Positions 22,533-24,369 of a DNA stretch of 24,369 bases are shown here, in pieces; the stretch's first letter is position 1; every line of letters starts with the position of its first letter. Both the position numbers and the translations under genes were made by a program. The notes beneath the pieces are model-generated. The model was not told where the DNA came from. It did not search any database and saw only the letters and a list, made by a program, of their open reading frames with translations. The DNA is taken from positions 1 through 24,369 of the forward strand of contig JAQVHG010000005.1 in assembly GCA_028696365.1 (NCBI GenBank). Direction: 5' to 3'. The DNA comes from Methanofollis sp. (GTDB taxonomy: Archaea; Halobacteriota; Methanomicrobia; Methanomicrobiales; Methanofollaceae).

Positions 22533-22782
22533 GATTTTTGAGCTCTGTAGATATCGTTTTGATGGCTCTCTTCGCCGGGGAGCGTGCCGCCCCCCGGTCC
22601 CCCCCGCACAAAGATAGGCGGAGGATTGCCACCTTCTCTTTATGATCATGGAGAGTGCCTTACCCCCCCAATCTTCATCCCTGGGGTCCGGGGGCAGAGC
22701 CCCTGGCCCGAAGATGAGAGATGGCAGGAGACACACATTCTCTCCATGATTCGCGAGGGTTTCTACAGAGCCGATTTTTGAG
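22533..22782 (+). mobile_element. MITE-like element with target duplication (copy B)
   Basis: The element proper, 22541-22772, runs from AGCTCTGTAGATATC to GTTTCTACAGAGCC; 11 of 13 terminal bases match as inverted repeats. It is flanked by a perfect direct repeat GATTTTTG(AG) at 22533-22542 and 22773-22782, best read as a target site duplication of about 8 bp. Internal order of hairpins and CTCTTTATGATCATGG, TGCCTTACCC, CTTCATCCCTGGGG equals copy A. At 232 bp it is too short to encode a transposase. Confidence 0.7.
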
Positions 22783-22846
22783 GTCTGAAGGTCGCAGCCC
22801 CAGGCGTAACACCAGAGGGGGTGGAGATCGCCACCTCCCACAAATG

Positions 22847-22854
22847 CTATAAAT
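22847..22854 (+). promoter_or_regulatory. TATA box of the AMP-ligase gene
   Basis: CTATAAAT centred at 22850 predicts RNA start at about 22876, the A of the ATG. No Shine-Dalgarno is present, so the message is probably leaderless. Confidence 0.6.
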
Positions 22855-22875
22855 CCGCACGCCTCCCCTGGGTCG

Positions 22876-24222
22876 ATGGCACTGAGGTACTGGGACGAGA
22901 CGATCGAGACGATGGAGCGAGGGGATCTTGACGCCCTCGTTGACGAGCGCATCCGTTACACTGTCAGGTACGCCGCCGAGCACTCTCCCTTCTACAAAAA
23001 ATGGTTTGCAGAAGAGAAGATCGATCCGGGTGCGGTCACCTGCCATGAGGATCTCCTCGATCTCCCGGTCATCTCCGGTCAGGTGATCAGGGAGCACCAG
23101 CCTCCGGCCGTCCCCGATTTTGCCTTCCGTTCGGTGGAATGGGAGAAGGTCTTCACGGTGCATGAGACGAGCGGGACGAGTGGCGTGCCCAAGACGTTCT
23201 TCCTTACTTGGGAGGACTGGGAGCGATATGCCGAGAAGTATGCGAGGGCATTCACCGCACAGGGTGTTGGCGAGGGTGATCGCCTTGTCCTCTGCACCTC
23301 GTATGGGATGAATATCGGGGCGAACACCATGACCCTCGCGGCACGTGATATGGGTGTTGCTGTCATCCCTGAGGGAAAATGCACCTTCCCGGTCAGGGTG
23401 GTCAGGGACTACCGTCCTACCGCAATCGTTGGAAGCGTCTTTAAACTCCTCAGGCTTGCAAGGCGGCTCAGAGCTGAGGGGATCGAGCCACAGGACTCGG
23501 GGGTGCAGAGACTTGTCATTGGAGGTGAGGGTTTTGCCGAAGAGTCGCGTGCCCATCTGCAGAAGGTTTGGGGCTGTGAGGTCTACAACACCTATGGCTC
23601 CACTGAAGGCACCATGTGCGGTGAGTGCCCTGTCAAGAACGGACTGCACTGCCCTGAAGACCTTGTCCATGTCGATCTCTACGACCCGGAGCTCGAACGT
23701 TTCGTCAAAGACGGAGAAGACGGGCGCCTTGTCCTTACCACCCTTCTGCCTCCTGGAGGAAAAGCTGGCACTCTCCTCCTCAATTATGACACCGAAGACT
23801 GGAGCCGAATGGTGAGCCGCGGCACTTGTTCATGCGGGCGGACACACCTCAGGATCGAACCTCCCTGGCGGGAGGCTGAGACGGTCACCATCGCGGGGTG
23901 CACGATCAATCGGGTCGATCTCGAACGGGCGGTCTTTCAGCCTGAGAACATGACAGACCTGACCGGAGAGTATGAGGTTTTTGTCTATGGCGATGAGGAC
24001 GAGACCGTGCTCAGAGTGAGTATGGAGTGTGAAGAACTCGCTAGCGCTGATCAGAATGCCATAAAACATCGATTTCTTGAGACGCTCTTCACCGACAAAC
24101 CGGTACTTGCAGAGGCCTGTGAGGAGAATAGGTGCAGAGTGCTTTTCCACTTCACCTCGCCAGGGGGGCTTGAACTCGCATCGGTAAAGGGACGGCCAAA
24201 AAGGTTGGTGGACCGGCGCTGA
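22876..24222 (+). CDS. Coenzyme F390 synthetase / phenylacetate-CoA ligase-like adenylate-forming enzyme
   Basis: A 448-residue member of the PaaK/F390 synthetase family. The ATP-binding loop TSGTSGVPK is at 98-106, GGEGF lies near 216-220, and YGSTEG at 240-245. In methanogens relatives adenylylate coenzyme F420 to F390 upon oxidative stress; other relatives activate aryl acids with CoA, and the sequence alone does not choose. Cys residues C248-x2-C251-x7-C259 and C318-x-C320 could bind a metal. The enzyme would act on the cofactor used by Mer and Mtd in this window. The promoter looks leaderless and the gene stands alone, following two MITE-like elements. Confidence 0.78.
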   Translation: MALRYWDETIETMERGDLDALVDERIRYTVRYAAEHSPFYKKWFAEEKIDPGAVTCHEDLLDLPVISGQVIREHQPPAVPDFAFRSVEWEKVFTVHETSGTSGVPKTFFLTWEDWERYAEKYARAFTAQGVGEGDRLVLCTSYGMNIGANTMTLAARDMGVAVIPEGKCTFPVRVVRDYRPTAIVGSVFKLLRLARRLRAEGIEPQDSGVQRLVIGGEGFAEESRAHLQKVWGCEVYNTYGSTEGTMCGECPVKNGLHCPEDLVHVDLYDPELERFVKDGEDGRLVLTTLLPPGGKAGTLLLNYDTEDWSRMVSRGTCSCGRTHLRIEPPWREAETVTIAGCTINRVDLERAVFQPENMTDLTGEYEVFVYGDEDETVLRVSMECEELASADQNAIKHRFLETLFTDKPVLAEACEENRCRVLFHFTSPGGLELASVKGRPKRLVDRR

Positions 24223-24227
24223 GGTTC

Positions 24228-24258
24228 GAGCATTTAACAAGTGCTCAAAGTTAAATGC
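24228..24258 (+). terminator. Overlapping alternative hairpins after the AMP-ligase gene
   Basis: GCATTTAAC (24230-24238) pairs perfectly with GTTAAATGC (24250-24258) around 11 nt; alternatively GAGCA (24228-24232) pairs with TGCTC (24242-24246). The two stems share bases and exclude each other. No T tract follows directly. Beyond it, 24259-24369 has a TATA-like AGATTTAATA (24261-24270), three spaced GCACC boxes and T6 at 24363-24368, with no protein frame. Confidence 0.4.
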
Positions 24259-24369
24259 ATAGATTTAATAGTGGTCACAACAAGAAGATACATAGCCGGA
24301 GTTGTTAGGCGCACCTTTCGGGCACCAACTTCGGGCTCAGTTTCTGGCACCAAATACCTTCATTTTTTA

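Noticed and set aside
22264..22617. Small proteins in the repeat region after cmk
   Set aside because: The frames are Pro/Arg-rich translations of the G/C hairpins and are not kept between copies A and B.
22218..22782. CRISPR array
   Set aside because: Only two long (~235 bp) diverged copies with inverted termini; no short direct repeats with regular spacers and no cas genes.

Overview
The window is euryarchaeal chromosome from a hydrogenotrophic methanogen, most likely order Methanomicrobiales (inferred from gene content and protein character; no search was run). Evidence: Mer and Mtd, the two F420-dependent C1 reduction enzymes of methanogenesis; a Tfx-type regulator; a coenzyme F390 synthetase-like AMP ligase; and the archaeal form of the S10-spc ribosomal protein cluster with L32e, L19e, S4e, an RNase P protein, AdkA, a DUF106 membrane protein and an archaeal CMP kinase. 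Many promoters are TATA boxes and several genes look leaderless.

Layout. 1-1841 (minus): C-terminally incomplete FtsZ/tubulin-like gene with a long tail ending in degenerate ~19-residue repeats. 2101-3093: mer. 3264-4193: GalT/HIT-family gene. 4203-5148: graveyard of short inverted-repeat elements next to a TnpB relic with its IS605-type right end. 5237-6079 (minus): mtd, divergent from tfx (6218-6622). 6629-6977: decayed copy of the same short element. 7072-7674: TATA box overlapped by a palindrome, then ~570 nt without a convincing gene but with about ten strong hairpins. 7675-22077: one tightly packed run of 27 genes from L3 to Cmk with a longest gap of 32 nt, ending at an oligo-T tract. 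22218-22772: two tandem copies of the short element, one flanked by a perfect direct repeat. 22876-24222: F390 synthetase-like gene. 24223-24369: inverted repeats and an oligo-T tract.

How the genes work together. Mtd and Mer catalyse successive F420H2-dependent reductions of C1 units on tetrahydromethanopterin, and the AMP ligase may modify the same cofactor F420. The large operon supplies the ribosome around the peptidyl transferase and exit tunnel regions, the SecY channel, a YidC/EMC3-like insertase and two nucleotide kinases. The two signals most deserving follow-up are the long structured leader or independent RNA upstream of rpl3, and a family of ~235 bp MITE-like elements with GGCTCTGTAGAAA-type termini that fills the gene-poor spacers.
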